DNA from: Candidatus Odyssella thessalonicensis L13
GTDB taxonomy: Bacteria > Pseudomonadota > Alphaproteobacteria > Paracaedibacterales > Paracaedibacteraceae
Assembly: GCF_000190415.1 (NCBI RefSeq)
Contig: NZ_AEWF01000002.1
Coordinates: 310,001 to 374,000 of the forward strand
Reading direction: 5' to 3'
DNA: 64,000 bases
The notes beneath the pieces are model-generated. The model searched no databases and was not told the origin of the DNA. It saw nothing but the letters and a program-made list of their open reading frames with translations. Numbering within the stretch: position 1 is the first letter of the stretch; every line of letters starts with the position of its first letter. The translations under genes were made by a program, and so were the position numbers. This document shows positions 56,139 through 64,000 of this stretch, in pieces.

Positions 56139-56677
56139 ATAAAGTTGTATTGAGGAAGAGTTTTAGTGCCTTAACGGCTTGTCTCCATAAATCAGTTGTA
56201 TGTGTAATTAAGGATGTCCATTCTTTTTATAAATGCTGCTAAATAGGCCTGTGTAATACATCAAGATCTTTTAAGGAAGGAGTCGCAGTTAATTGCTTTC
56301 TATACGCTAAGGCTTTCAAAGACAAAGGAATTCACTTAATGGCCCTATGCAAGAAGAATAGAAAGAATAAGAGTCAAGAGGCGTGAACTTTGATAGGATA
56401 TAAACAAGTGGTAGATTGTCGAGCGCTGCTAGGCTGGGATGAAATCAGCTCGCCTATTGCTGATTAGATTTGATAAAAATATCAGTGTTTTTCAAGCCTT
56501 TTTCTCTCTTTTAATCCGTTACTATTTATAGAACGCTCACCTTCTGAGTCTTTAGGATAGGTTTTAAGGAATAAATAACTTGAAGCAATACTTTTCTTGT
56601 AATATTAAAATAAGAACCCCTATCTAGAGCTATAAAGTATAGAACTTTATAGTATTCAATTTTACCGGAGATCGTAA
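56139..56677. other. Gene-free stretch after groESL
   Basis: About 540 bp of AT-rich DNA with no recognised gene, repeat or RNA. A 60-codon minus-strand frame at its right end lacks a ribosome-binding site and was not accepted. The promoter of the small secreted gene at 56678 should lie here. Confidence 0.4.
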
Positions 56678-56971
56678 ATGATTTTAAAATGCTTAGCTGC
56701 CAGTTCAATGGTATTAGCAGCTTCTGCCTCTGATTCTGTTCTGTTGGAGCAACAACCCTTTACTGCCATGCATAAGGATGGTCAGCAGAAATTTGATGAA
56801 TTGATGTCGGAAATTCCACTTCAGCATAAACAAGCTTTCGTCGAGAAAATTAACCAAGTAAAAACTCTGGCTCACGAGAAGGCAATTAATTCAATAGAAA
56901 ACACTTTTGACGTTTCTTACGTATTTAACTATTGCTTCCATGATTCAAAATATTACTTCAATTTAGAGTGA
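56678..56971 (+). CDS. Small exported protein of unknown function
   Basis: The product has 97 residues. A signal peptide covers ~1-18 (LKCLAASSMVLAASAS). The mature part is a helical, charged segment (MHKDGQQKFDELMSEIPLQHKQAFVEKI) with a tyrosine-rich C-terminus. GGAG precedes the ATG by 7 nt. Its last 19 nt overlap the converging gene at 56953. No homolog is recognised; the function is unknown. Confidence 0.65.
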   Translation: MILKCLAASSMVLAASASDSVLLEQQPFTAMHKDGQQKFDELMSEIPLQHKQAFVEKINQVKTLAHEKAINSIENTFDVSYVFNYCFHDSKYYFNLE

Positions 56972-57642
56972 GTCGGATTAAAATACAGTCCGGCAGTTAT
57001 AAGGGTAGCAGATGCTAGTACAAATTTCCAAAGCGTCGCATACTCCTTAAAAGAGCTCCATAAATCGCTCTCTAATTGATGAATATATGCATCCATAGTC
57101 TTTACCCCAGCAAATTGCTTGCGACTATCTCGTGCTAATGCTGTCAAGGCTTCATAGCTGGTCTTAATTGCTCGCAATGCTGCTGAGTTGTCCCCATGAT
57201 AAATGATAGCACCTACACTAGCTGCCGCTAAGAATGAGGGGGTAGGATTGATACCTAGTTTCTCTTGCAGAAAGTGATGGCCAACTGAAACTAATAGAAA
57301 ATTCCATAGAGGTAATTTAGCTATATCTATTGCATGACCGATGAGGCCAACACTCAAACTAGGCACAGTTGCCAAGGTTACTCCTAATGTTCTTAAACAG
57401 GAGGACTCGAAGGGCTCAAGCTGATTAAGAGCATTAGCTGTCTCCTCAGGGGAACTATTCAAGTGCTGCGTGGACGACGAACTTCCCTCGTTTCCAAAAG
57501 AAACAATACTGAAGAGGCTTATATTTATGGTCGTGCTATGTGAGGGGGGGATTGTACTGGAATCTTAATTTTCTTGATTTGCTTCTACTTGCTGAAAATT
57601 TATACCTGCGAGCAGGCAGAGAAATATACAAAACTTATTCAT
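56953..57642 (-). pseudogene. Exported membrane-associated protein gene interrupted by an in-frame stop
   Basis: ATG 57642 has AAGAGAAC upstream and encodes a clear signal peptide (MNKFCIFLCLLAGINFQQVEA). Codon 26 is TAA (57565-57567). The same frame then stays open to 56953, with no ATG and no ribosome-binding site before the first usable TTG at 57462. The downstream 169 residues contain two hydrophobic helices (LGVTLATVPSLSVGLIGHAI near the start, LWKFVLASATLITAGLYF near the end) and a helical middle. The intact gene would give 229 residues. Point decay, read-through or a sequencing error are all possible. Confidence 0.6.
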
Positions 57643-58195
57643 AAAAGTTCTCTTTCTTATAATAATTTATATTTGATGAGTATTAAAATTATCCTTGTTG
57701 ATAACCCTTAATACGGCTGACATTAAAGCAGGCAGGTGAAAATATATCAATATAAGAATATTTAAGTTTGCTGAGGCCTTGATATACAATTCATCAGGCA
57801 AGAGGAGTAAAAGCCATACAAATCTCAGTTCTACAAGAAAGTTAAATTGTTTCTTGTGGTGTGCTCTCCTGGGGCATTTTTTTGTTTAAAGGAAATAAAA
57901 GCCTGCAATGTAAGCTGATTATTACTCCATTACTTGGGGGGAAAGCAAGGCGGGAGATTTTTTCTATAAGAGATACAAATGAAAAATGGAGAGGACAAGC
58001 TCGCTTGTTAGGGGAGATAAGGCCTCCCGTGGTGCCTTATATGGTAATCCTTCTTTACCAGGAAAAAGTAATTCAATATTTGTTTATTTAAGAGTATCGT
58101 GGATGACTGATTATTTTGATTTTTTAACATTAATAAAGATAAGGGCAGGATGGCCTTAGGGTTTAAGGTTAACCCTCTTCAGAAAGAATTAGGTC
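57643..58195. other. Gap upstream of the second solenoid gene
   Basis: This is AT-rich and divergent from the interrupted gene. A 76-codon plus-strand frame (57861-58091) exists but has no ribosome-binding site, signal or recognised content, so it is not called. Nothing else was seen. Confidence 0.35.
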
Positions 58196-60436
58196 ATGAG
58201 CGAGCATTCAAAACATTTTTATCGAATATTAGTATTAACATTTACTTTTACTCACCTCGCCTTAAGTATGGATTCCCTAGAAGAAACTGAAGAAAGTAAG
58301 CCGTTAAGCGGCACTAATTTGCTGCAATCCTTCACCCAAGTGCCATTTAATATAATCTCTTGGGTTAGCGGCTTTATTAAAAGCGCTGGGCCAAATGTTA
58401 TAGAGGAGAGGTTGCCCCAGAGCGTCCAAGAAAGTGAAGTGTTGAGTCCAGCAACCAGGCGTGAGATAAAAATTGATCAGCTTTGCACCAAGATTGCTTG
58501 GCATCGACCGTGGCAACCCTTTGAAACTTGCCGGAGCGTTGAAGAACTTACACATATGCTGCAGCCGTTGTCCTGTGAAGAATTAGAAGTAATAGTCGAG
58601 AATAAAAAATTTCTTAATGTGTTCCGTAAACTCCGCACGGTGAGTCAAGAGAAGACTTTAACTTTTCTTGTTAAGCAATCTCCGCTCGAAAGAATCAAAA
58701 TTTTCTCCCCTCTCGCTGTAATTATCGAGAGATTGACAAGAATTAATGCTAAGAATCTCGACGCGTGGCTTGACAGCTTAGCAGCCTTCAACTCCTTTGA
58801 GCGTATTAGTCTTATCCAGTCCCTGGCCCCATTAGTTAATAATTATATGGAAAAAGAGGCTTCCGGCGCAGTTAGTTATGGTACCCTTATTAAGCTAATG
58901 GATATCTTGTTAACTTTAAAAGCAGAAGAAAGAAGAAGCTTAACCAATCAAGCCGCAGAATTTGCACGGGCCCACCATTGTAAAGATATTCCCTTTCTCC
59001 TCGCGTCAATAATTCCTTTAGAAGAGCCGATCAGACAAACGGTTTGTACTTTCCTTGCGGTTGCTCCTATATTTGGCAGATGTAACTTTGACCAGCATCC
59101 TTCTCTCTTAGAGAAGCTATTTTCTCTCATTGGTAGTTTACCTCCTGAGCTAGCCGAGACGATTGGGGAGCTCACCTTTAGCTTATTTCATTCGCAATTG
59201 GGATGGATTGAAGCTGCTATCCTTGTGGACTGTATTGAAATGTTAACTTTATTAAGTGCCCATGATTTGGACGAGCTTAAGAGATATAATTATTACTTTA
59301 GAGAGGAAGATGATAAAGATGACGGTGCCTCAGTCAAGGATTTTCTGTGTGTCTTTTGTGAGATCGAGCAAGATAGGCGCGAAAGTGTTATCCGAGAAGC
59401 TTGTCGTGGGATCGTTTTAAAATGGCGCCCCAGTAATCCTATTACCGCTTTAAGGTTCTTAAAAGATCTTCCGAGCTCTTATCGCCAATTCCTTCTTTCC
59501 AACGGGAAAAAGGCAGATCCCGGAGAGAAAATAGGACGGTTATCTCTTAGCTGTTATAACCGCATCCCCGTGGAGGAAAGAATAGAGGTCTTTAAAGATT
59601 TCTGCTTATTTGAGGATAGCCATGTCTTCTCTTCTACGCTTTGTCCGCAATATCAGATCTTGGAAGAAATAGCATTGCTACCGGCTCATAAGCGTAAATT
59701 TCTACTCAAATATGCCACCGACAGGGGAATAAAAATTCTTAAAAAAGCTTTTAAAATTCTTAAGTCGACCCCGGAAGATGAACTCAGTAAAAATCCTTCC
59801 TTACTCTTTCTTAACCCTTTTATTGGTCTTCCTTTAAGTTTGGAGGAGCGGCTAATACTCTCTCAGTCAGACTTAGCATTAAAATTAGAAGTGATGGAGG
59901 GGATACCTTCCCAGTGCTTTCGCCAACTAAGTAAGTCATATTTCTACAAATTTTTGATGCGGACCTCGCCTCAGGACTGTAAGTTATTTGAGCAGTATAT
60001 CACAGAACTGAATCTTTCAGAGGCGGAGATCATTCAATTTGTCAGTGCTTTTGATAAAATTCCTGCGCCTAATCGAAAAGATGTTCTGCAATACACAGCC
60101 AGTGTCATGATTTTCAGTGGATGTGATAAAAGTAATCCTCTAAAGCTGATGCAATTAATTTGTGATACGCTTCCTGAATATCGTCCGCTAATCTGTGATT
60201 ATGGACACTGGTTATTAAAAGAAGAGTTTTATCCTGATATTCAGGCATGTTTAAAAATACTTGCTGATATTACCCACCATAAACGAGAGCTCTTGCTTCA
60301 GGAGATCCACACTTTACTAACAAAGGATAATAATAAAGCTCACACGCCAGCAAGGGCAAGCGTGAGATTGCAGGAGATAGCCGGTTTAAGTGATGAAGAG
60401 AGCTCACACCTGTTTAAGGAGGTTAACCTTAAATAA
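58196..60436 (+). CDS. Exported large helical-repeat (solenoid) protein, paralogous in architecture to the 18-kb protein
   Basis: The product has 746 residues. The N-terminus has a signal-like segment (YRILVLTFTFTHLALS, residues 9-24). From ~90 onward, helical repeats of about 35-45 residues recur with a P--R---L corner: IPVEERIEVF, LPAHKRKFLL, IPAPNRKDVL, LPEYRPLI. Size and pattern match the protein at 18000-20258. No catalytic motif was seen. The solenoid likely binds a protein partner. AATTAGG stands close before the ATG. It is isolated, with exported-protein genes on both sides. Confidence 0.8.
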   Translation: MSEHSKHFYRILVLTFTFTHLALSMDSLEETEESKPLSGTNLLQSFTQVPFNIISWVSGFIKSAGPNVIEERLPQSVQESEVLSPATRREIKIDQLCTKIAWHRPWQPFETCRSVEELTHMLQPLSCEELEVIVENKKFLNVFRKLRTVSQEKTLTFLVKQSPLERIKIFSPLAVIIERLTRINAKNLDAWLDSLAAFNSFERISLIQSLAPLVNNYMEKEASGAVSYGTLIKLMDILLTLKAEERRSLTNQAAEFARAHHCKDIPFLLASIIPLEEPIRQTVCTFLAVAPIFGRCNFDQHPSLLEKLFSLIGSLPPELAETIGELTFSLFHSQLGWIEAAILVDCIEMLTLLSAHDLDELKRYNYYFREEDDKDDGASVKDFLCVFCEIEQDRRESVIREACRGIVLKWRPSNPITALRFLKDLPSSYRQFLLSNGKKADPGEKIGRLSLSCYNRIPVEERIEVFKDFCLFEDSHVFSSTLCPQYQILEEIALLPAHKRKFLLKYATDRGIKILKKAFKILKSTPEDELSKNPSLLFLNPFIGLPLSLEERLILSQSDLALKLEVMEGIPSQCFRQLSKSYFYKFLMRTSPQDCKLFEQYITELNLSEAEIIQFVSAFDKIPAPNRKDVLQYTASVMIFSGCDKSNPLKLMQLICDTLPEYRPLICDYGHWLLKEEFYPDIQACLKILADITHHKRELLLQEIHTLLTKDNNKAHTPARASVRLQEIAGLSDEESSHLFKEVNLK

Positions 60437-60652
60437 TGAAAGGGAGCGCTTTTTTTATAAAGGTAGATCTCTGTACAGTTTTCTTCTCTTCAGATGATAC
60501 CGTTTAAATCTTAGGGCAGGGGGCCGAGCAAGCTATTGCTTCCAATCAATAGGCCTCCATAGGCGGTAGAGTATGATAGATTCTCTTGGAGCAATTGTAA
60601 AAGGTAGCACCCAGCCATGGTGCGTCTATGGTGTTATCTTGGCTATCAATTA

Positions 60653-61543
60653 TTAACCCACACGCCAGACGCTAGGAATCTCTAAGGGCTCACTTGAGGG
60701 ATTTAAAGCTAATGCATAAACCGTGTGATCATGATCCTCAGGAATAAACGGCGCTATAACCTCGCTTGGATTTCTCATCTCTTTGAGATATTGCTCAACA
60801 ATAAAAGGAGGAATAACAAGGCGCAAAATCTCGACTGTGTTTATGCTAATTCCCCATAGGTCTAATAGTTTAGTCACGGCTGGATTGAAATAGGCTTCAG
60901 GGCCGTGCTCGTATGTATCAAAATATCCTGATGGGCCGCTAAATACCTTCTTCGATGCCGGTCCGACTCTTTGCTCTTTTCTGTCATGTGCTAATTTATG
61001 GTTAGTAATTGTTTGAAGTTTAAATTGCAAAGGGTGCCCATTATTGCTTAGTGTTTCGAAGGCGAGTTGAGCTATGCCATCTTCCTGCAACTTCAATACG
61101 GCTAATGCATCGCGGCTACGAACTATCCCTGCTAGGGTGTGGCAAAATACTTCCGTCACCGAATTTTCTAAATCGTGCAAGTAAGCGGCAGCTTTGTGAA
61201 TATCCTTAATTTGATACTCAAACTTCCCTTTGATTGTAAGAGGATGGTTATCCTTAGAAAGAAGAGCTTTTAGAACAGTGTTAATGGGGCGCGGCGCAAG
61301 GCTAACTGATATCACTTTTTGATAGTAGCCAGGCAGAACAAAATTTTTACCAGGCTCGAGGATAGTTTTCTTTCCCTGATTGTTTTCAGCGACTCCCACA
61401 CAGCCGTTGGGAATCTCAATAAAAGGAGAAAAAATACTGGCAGAGATTTTGAACTTAGGCTCTAGCTCATCCAGTTCCTCTCCCCCATGGCTGCCATTGC
61501 TGAGCGCTATAAAGGTTAAAAAGATGTTTAGATAGCTTTTCAT
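60653..61543 (-). CDS. Exported SPFH (prohibitin/stomatin-like) domain protein
   Basis: ATG 61543 has AGGAAA 5 nt upstream and starts a signal peptide (MKSYLNIFLTFIALSNGSHG); an earlier in-frame start at 61618 lacks this logic. The 296-residue product matches the SPFH pattern: EIPNGCVGVAENNQGKKTIL, EPGKNFVLPGYYQKVISVSL, then RPINTV, SKDNHPLTIKGKFEYQIKD and the helical AAAYLHDLENSVTEVFCHTL. SPFH proteins normally form cytoplasm-facing or periplasmic membrane assemblies anchored by an N-terminal helix. Here that helix could be an anchor rather than a cleaved signal. Its partner is unknown. Confidence 0.75.
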   Translation of the reverse strand: MKSYLNIFLTFIALSNGSHGGEELDELEPKFKISASIFSPFIEIPNGCVGVAENNQGKKTILEPGKNFVLPGYYQKVISVSLAPRPINTVLKALLSKDNHPLTIKGKFEYQIKDIHKAAAYLHDLENSVTEVFCHTLAGIVRSRDALAVLKLQEDGIAQLAFETLSNNGHPLQFKLQTITNHKLAHDRKEQRVGPASKKVFSGPSGYFDTYEHGPEAYFNPAVTKLLDLWGISINTVEILRLVIPPFIVEQYLKEMRNPSEVIAPFIPEDHDHTVYALALNPSSEPLEIPSVWRVG

Positions 61544-61880
61544 AAATATTTTCCTATAAGTGCAAGTAGAAATCTTGGGATGGGTGGAAAGCCGGCAACT
61601 AATAAGGTCGTGCTGCAATTTTATTAGAGCACAGTTCAGACAGGTGGCAAAATATTAGCTGTCAATAATTAAGACTATTTATAGGTCTAAGACCATAAGT
61701 AGAGGTGCTGTTATCACAAAATGATTATTGTGGTCTATATCCCTTGTTTGTGTGGTTCAGATTTTTATTTTGATTTCAATAAAGGAAAGAAACTTTTAAG
61801 GGACTGTTTAGCTACAGGCGGGGGGATTTCAATAGCTGATGCAGGTAAGTCTCAGCAAAGCTTCCCCCCCGTTAACAACT

Positions 61881-62378
61881 CTACTCTTTAGAATGAGCGA
61901 CTTTCTGTAAGTCTTCCCGACATAAGGCGGCATCTTTATGAATTAGTTCCTTGACTTCCTCAAAAGAAAGATTGTGTTGGGGGGCACGAATAAATGTTTT
62001 AAGTTCGACAAGGATATCTTTGCCATAGAGATTGCCGTCAAATTCAAACAAATGTGCCTCTAAAACTGCAGGTCGCCGCTGGTCAATATAAGCCATACCA
62101 TCATAGCTCACGTTGTTTGCCAGGACACGACAGCTGTATACGCCATAGTTGAGCCCCGCTATTCTAACTGCAACATTTGCGGTTGGAAAATTTAGAGTTC
62201 TAGCTTCTTTTTTTCCTTCTTGAACAATGCCTTGAATCTTTAGCGGTAAAATAGGAGGAGCGATATAAAGCGCTGGCTCCAGTGGATAAGGGGTATTGGC
62301 CAGCGGTAACTCTGTACATTGACCCTTATTAAAAAAAATCTGGCCCATGGTTAAGATTAAAGGGATATATTTCTGCAA
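61881..62378 (-). CDS. Stand-alone riboflavin kinase-like domain with a signal peptide
   Basis: The start is TTG 62378, with GGAGAG 7 nt upstream. Residues ~1-22 are hydrophobic and signal-like (KYIPLILTMGQIFF). Residues ~48-160 match the flavokinase domain of RibF: GIVQEGKKEARTLNFPTAN with the PTAN nucleotide-binding motif at 65-68, YGVYSCRV, then VLEAHLFEFDGNLYGKDI with the catalytic Glu candidate E107, and a C-terminal helix SFEEVKELIHKD. The FMN-adenylyltransferase half of bifunctional RibF is absent. The family fit is good. A kinase domain outside the cytoplasm is odd, and activity is unproven. Confidence 0.75.
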   Translation of the reverse strand: MQKYIPLILTMGQIFFNKGQCTELPLANTPYPLEPALYIAPPILPLKIQGIVQEGKKEARTLNFPTANVAVRIAGLNYGVYSCRVLANNVSYDGMAYIDQRRPAVLEAHLFEFDGNLYGKDILVELKTFIRAPQHNLSFEEVKELIHKDAALCREDLQKVAHSKE

Positions 62379-62467
62379 GTAAACTCTCCGTTGCCTGTGT
62401 GTTAATGGTAAAAGCTTCTAGTAATAAGGATATAAAATTTTCTAGTCCTCTCAAAGAAGTCCCTATA

Positions 62468-62542
62468 AAAGCTTTTAGCGCATGCTTTGATTCTTAATAA
62501 AGCCTCTGTCAAAGACCTATTGTTACTAGGCCCGCTTCTCTC
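62468..62542. repeat. 75-bp direct repeat, copy 1
   Basis: This copy is identical over 75 bp to 62605-62679; the copies are offset by 137 bp with a 62-bp spacer. It starts AAAGCTTTTAGCGCATGC and ends GGCCCGCTTCTCTC. An origin as a tandem duplication or as a dispersed repeat unit is inferred. Confidence 0.9.
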
Positions 62543-62604
62543 TATTTTTAAGTTCCGCCCTCCATAATTATGTCCTTGGTATTCGTGACTGCGGCTTTGC
62601 TAAG

Positions 62605-62679
62605 AAAGCTTTTAGCGCATGCTTTGATTCTTAATAAAGCCTCTGTCAAAGACCTATTGTTACTAGGCCCGCTTCTCTC
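62605..62679. repeat. 75-bp direct repeat, copy 2
   Basis: Exact second copy of 62468-62542. The preceding GGCTTTGCTAAGAA can pair with TTCTTAATAAAGCC inside the repeat, giving a stem around the junction. Confidence 0.9.
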
Positions 62680-62798
62680 AGAGCTAAGTAACTATCGCTG
62701 CTATTCTAGCTAAGATATCGCAAAAAATAAACTTTAAATTTAAATAAAATTAAATATATTCTTGGAAGTTACAATAACAAAGTGATGCAGGAGTCGGG

Positions 62799-63464
62799 AT
62801 GGTGGAAACCAATTTGTTATCTAGCTTTAAGTTTAAGAGACAGAACCTATTAAAAGTCAGCCATTGGTTTTTAGCTGGCTTGATAAATATTAAGGTGTGG
62901 TCTTGTTCTGCGTGCGATCCTCATGCCGCTGTAGAGCCAGTGGTTTTGAGATCTGCTTTAGCCGTGGCCTTGCCCACCGAAGCGGTTGTCCGTATCAACA
63001 TTTATGCCCCTAGCGAAAAGCTTGAAGCAAAACAGTTAGAGGATTTTTCTGCTCTTTCTGCTGAAGCATTGAGGCGGAGTCATTATGCATTTAGTCTCAT
63101 CTTCATTGGCGTCGGCATGATCTGCTTAAATGTCGCTATGACCCTAGCTTGCCCTGCCTCTGATAGGGATAGTTTTATATGTGATGAGGTGTTTATTAAA
63201 CCCTATAAAAATGCCCTGACTTATCTCGGTGGGACGCTATTCTTGCTGAGTGTTCTGGCGGATTCCGGTGAAGCAATGACCTCCACCCAGCGAACATTAA
63301 ATAAATTAAGGGAGCAAGGATTGCCTGACTTCTTGGACCATAATGCTGCAAAGTTACGGCAAAAATTAAGCAAGCGCGGTTGGTTTAGGCGTCAGCTTGA
63401 TAAGTGGCTGTGGCAGGGCCGTGAAGATCAAGGTTTAGGGCTGTTGGGGATTAGTGCCGATTGA
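62799..63464 (+). CDS. Membrane protein of unknown function
   Basis: The product has 221 residues. AGGAG precedes the ATG by 5 nt. Two clear membrane helices lie at ~100-120 (FSLIFIGVGMICLNVAMTLA) and ~138-152 (NALTYLGGTLFLLSVLA). A weaker hydrophobic stretch near 20-35 (HWFLAGLINIKVWSCSAC) could be a signal. The C-terminal ~65 residues are basic and helical (KLRQKLSKRGWFRRQLDKWLW). No family is recognised. It faces the partial gene entering from the right edge. Confidence 0.65.
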   Translation: MVETNLLSSFKFKRQNLLKVSHWFLAGLINIKVWSCSACDPHAAVEPVVLRSALAVALPTEAVVRINIYAPSEKLEAKQLEDFSALSAEALRRSHYAFSLIFIGVGMICLNVAMTLACPASDRDSFICDEVFIKPYKNALTYLGGTLFLLSVLADSGEAMTSTQRTLNKLREQGLPDFLDHNAAKLRQKLSKRGWFRRQLDKWLWQGREDQGLGLLGISAD

Positions 63465-63521
63465 ATTGCCAATATTGCGGGACTTAGAGGGAGAGCTTTG
63501 ACTCTGCTCTCCTTAAGTTTG

Positions 63522-64000
63522 CTAAGCATTGTCATTATTGCGTCCCAATAGTATATTAAAGAATCTAAAGAACCAACGCACGGGAATGGCATGAACGGGC
63601 TCGAATTCGGCCATAAAGTCGGCAAAGGCAATCTGGTCAATGGGGTCGCGGGTTTTGATTTTTTGAAAAGTATCCTGTAGGTCAACCAAGCTTAAAAATT
63701 CATCTCTGGGCTGGCCGCAATTACTATACTGGTGAAGTCTTGTTTCGCCATACTGTTCTCTGATTGTTTTAAACAGATAAAAATGTAGTAGAGCTAATCC
63801 ATCTCCTTTTTTGATTTGCTCTAAAAGGTAGTCTTTTCCACTTTCCTCGGTAAAGCCATGCGAGCCGCCACATGCAGCCCAGTTAAGCCTTTCTCGCGCT
63901 GACTTTCTGCCTTGGGCTGCTTTGGCTTCGAGGTATTGTCGTCCTGTATGCCTGGTAAAGCCTAATGTAAATTTATAGGCTGCCTTACAGAGGGCAGTTT
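63522..64000 (-). CDS. Partial protein of unknown function (5' end beyond the right edge)
   Basis: The minus-strand frame ending at TAG 63522-63524 is open for 159 codons to the window edge, so no start is visible here. The translation looks like a real protein: YLEAKAAQGRKSARERLNWA, then CGGSHGFTEESGKDYLLEQI and LHFYLFKTIREQYGETRLHQ, ending FFNILLGRNNDNA. It is mixed helical, soluble and rich in charged residues. I recognise no domain. It converges on the membrane-protein gene at 62799. Confidence 0.6.
   Translation of the reverse strand, partial: TALCKAAYKFTLGFTRHTGRQYLEAKAAQGRKSARERLNWAACGGSHGFTEESGKDYLLEQIKKGDGLALLHFYLFKTIREQYGETRLHQYSNCGQPRDEFLSLVDLQDTFQKIKTRDPIDQIAFADFMAEFEPVHAIPVRWFFRFFNILLGRNNDNA

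Larger units (their letters stand above)
62379..62798. other. Intergenic region with a 75-bp direct repeat
   Basis: No gene was recognised between the flavokinase-like gene and the membrane-protein gene. The region holds two exact copies of a 75-bp sequence (listed separately). An imperfect stem (62593-62606 with 62628-62641, 12 of 14 pairs) spans the left end of the second copy. Confidence 0.6.

Noticed and set aside
57861-58091. 76-codon plus-strand frame in the gap before the second solenoid gene
   Set aside because: No ribosome-binding site, no signal peptide, and a composition unlike the neighbouring genes.
63428-63685. 85-codon minus-strand frame near the right edge
   Set aside because: A different frame of the same strand (63522-64000) is open to the edge and is clearly more protein-like; this one is its shadow.

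Overview
The window is AT-rich bacterial DNA with a typically alphaproteobacterial gene set: a CtrA response regulator next to fliI-fliJ, a fliF-fliG-fliH-fliN-flbD-flhA cluster, linked xerD-accA, and a CIRCE-controlled groESL operon. Between these housekeeping blocks lie many proteins with Sec-type signal peptides and eukaryote-like or interaction domains: two F-box-like proteins (one with leucine-rich repeats), a serpin, a protein with a basic NLS-like stretch, and helical-repeat solenoids. My inference is a host-associated alphaproteobacterium of the Holosporales/Paracaedibacter-Odyssella kind, living in protists. That is a judgement from gene content, not a phylogeny.

Layout. 1-13,985: the 3' end of fusA followed by a fused S10-spc-alpha ribosomal superoperon (rpsJ to rplQ, with secY, adk and rpoA), all on + and closed by a clear terminator. 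tuf is missing from its usual place between fusA and rpsJ, where a 10-bp hairpin sits instead. 14.4-27.3 kb: accessory island of about eight exported or unknown proteins (F-box, F-box/LRR, helical solenoid, TPR-like protein ending in a HigB-type toxin domain) plus an intracellular PHB depolymerase. 27.3-32.0 kb: ctrA (-) divergent from fliI-fliJ-xerD-accA (+). 32.0-33.5 kb: gene-poor gap with a decayed small secreted gene. 33.5-40.6 kb: flagellar operon. 40.8-46.2 kb: alpha/beta hydrolase, serpin, NLS-like exported protein, histidine phosphatase, prmA. 46.4-52.2 kb, all on -: response regulator-PAS-GGDEF-EAL gene split by a frameshift, patatin, SDR epimerase, gltX. 52.5-56.1 kb: exported beta-lactamase-fold hydrolase, small helical protein, groESL. 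56.6-64.0 kb: second accessory island (small secreted proteins, second solenoid, secreted SPFH protein, secreted flavokinase-domain protein, 75-bp direct repeat, membrane protein, and a partial gene running off the right edge).

How the parts fit. CtrA and FlbD probably order flagellar gene expression. The c-di-GMP gene could link motility to another state, if it is expressed. The exported proteins form the most unusual layer: roughly fifteen genes, nearly all singletons with their own ribosome-binding sites, at the joints between core operons. Four reading frames are broken, three of them by shifts explained by one base in a short homopolymer and one by an in-frame TAA. They may be real decay, expression by slippage, or sequencing error; the sequence alone cannot decide. 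I saw no tRNA, rRNA, intact insertion sequence or CRISPR array.
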